A stretch of DNA of 32,532 nucleotides, taken from Lachnospiraceae bacterium (GTDB lineage Bacteria; Bacillota; Clostridia; Lachnospirales; Lachnospiraceae). Shown here in pieces: positions 32,365 to 32,532 of this stretch. Location: NCBI GenBank assembly GCA_015057515.1, contig SVED01000017.1, positions 1 to 32,532 on the forward strand, written 5' to 3'. The first letter of the stretch is position 1. Every line of letters starts with the position of its first letter. The notes beneath the pieces are model-generated. The model made no database searches, had not been told where the DNA came from, and saw only the letters and a list, made by a program, of their open reading frames with translations. The position numbers and the translations under genes are program-made.

Positions 32365-32365
32365 A

Positions 32366-32532
32366 TTACATACCCTCCTTCATAGTTATAGCACCGAAGC
32401 TGCAGACTCTTTCACAGATACCGCAACCTTTACAGTGGTCGTAATCGAAATCCTCTCGTTTGCCATCCTTGACAGGAATAGAACTGTCAGGACATACAGG
32501 AGTACAGAGTAAGCAGTGAGTACACTTGTCCC
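32366..32532 (-). CDS. porD: Pyruvate:ferredoxin oxidoreductase, delta (ferredoxin-like) subunit, partial
   Basis: The 3' part of a gene that enters from the right edge. The readable C-terminal part contains two 4Fe-4S motifs, CTHCLLCTPVCP and CKGCGICERVC, and ends SFGAITMKEGM. It passes electrons from the TPP/Fe-S site to ferredoxin. The N-terminus is outside the window. The stop lies 1 nt before porA. Confidence 0.9.
   Translation of the reverse strand, partial: DKCTHCLLCTPVCPDSSIPVKDGKREDFDYDHCKGCGICERVCSFGAITMKEGM

Overview
The window is AT-rich bacterial DNA with strong Shine-Dalgarno sequences (GGAGG type). Its gene set is typical of an anaerobic Clostridia member, most likely Lachnospiraceae (Butyrivibrio/Roseburia-like): a pyruvate:ferredoxin oxidoreductase (porDAB), an ECF S-component, a ferredoxin-type aldo/keto reductase, a PurF-like protein and a TPP-riboswitch HMP/thiamine transporter. 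The family-level assignment is inference from gene content. No rRNA, tRNA, CRISPR array or transposase was seen.

Layout: 1-1795 is the 3' part of clpB. 1852-3255(-) is a PurF-like protein without its N-terminal catalytic Cys. 3412-3615 is a DUF378 membrane protein. 3669-4958(-) is an unrecognised polytopic membrane protein. 5093-15110 is a run of nine codirectional, tightly spaced genes: secreted beta-repeat protein, membrane FecR-domain protein, cNMP-binding-domain/PP2C phosphatase, CHASE2-adenylate cyclase, TIM-barrel enzyme, RsbW-like kinase, STAS antagonist, GGDEF cyclase and PilT ATPase. 15108-15529 is a 422-bp composite palindrome that begins and ends at the stop codons of two convergent genes. 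15527-17760(-) is a polar amino acid ABC transporter. 18002-20095 is a PTS IICBA and 20097-20933(-) a PHP phosphoesterase. 21075-24143 is a TPP riboswitch followed by a four-gene HMP/thiamine uptake operon. 24257-26582 carries a Y-family polymerase, a YolD-like protein and TcdA. 26598-27872(-) is a CLC-type anion transporter with an altered gating Glu. 28021-30149 is an aldo/keto reductase, ECF S-component and DUF1893 operon. 30236-32532(-) is porB, porA and a partial porD.

The most interesting content is the 10-kb operon at 5093-15110. It encodes a complete candidate signalling chain: extracellular/FecR module, a CHASE2 sensor that makes cAMP, a phosphatase with an intact-looking cAMP pocket, a kinase/STAS partner switch, then a c-di-GMP synthase and a pilus retraction ATPase. 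I infer a cAMP-gated partner-switching system that controls surface behaviour or motility; I know of no described system with this composition. Other notable points are the palindrome with swapped internal blocks, the clc mRNA leader whose hairpin buries both the SD and the AUG, the terminator of that clc gene embedded inside the neighbouring tcdA reading frame, and the two proteins that lack a signature catalytic residue (PurF-like, CLC).
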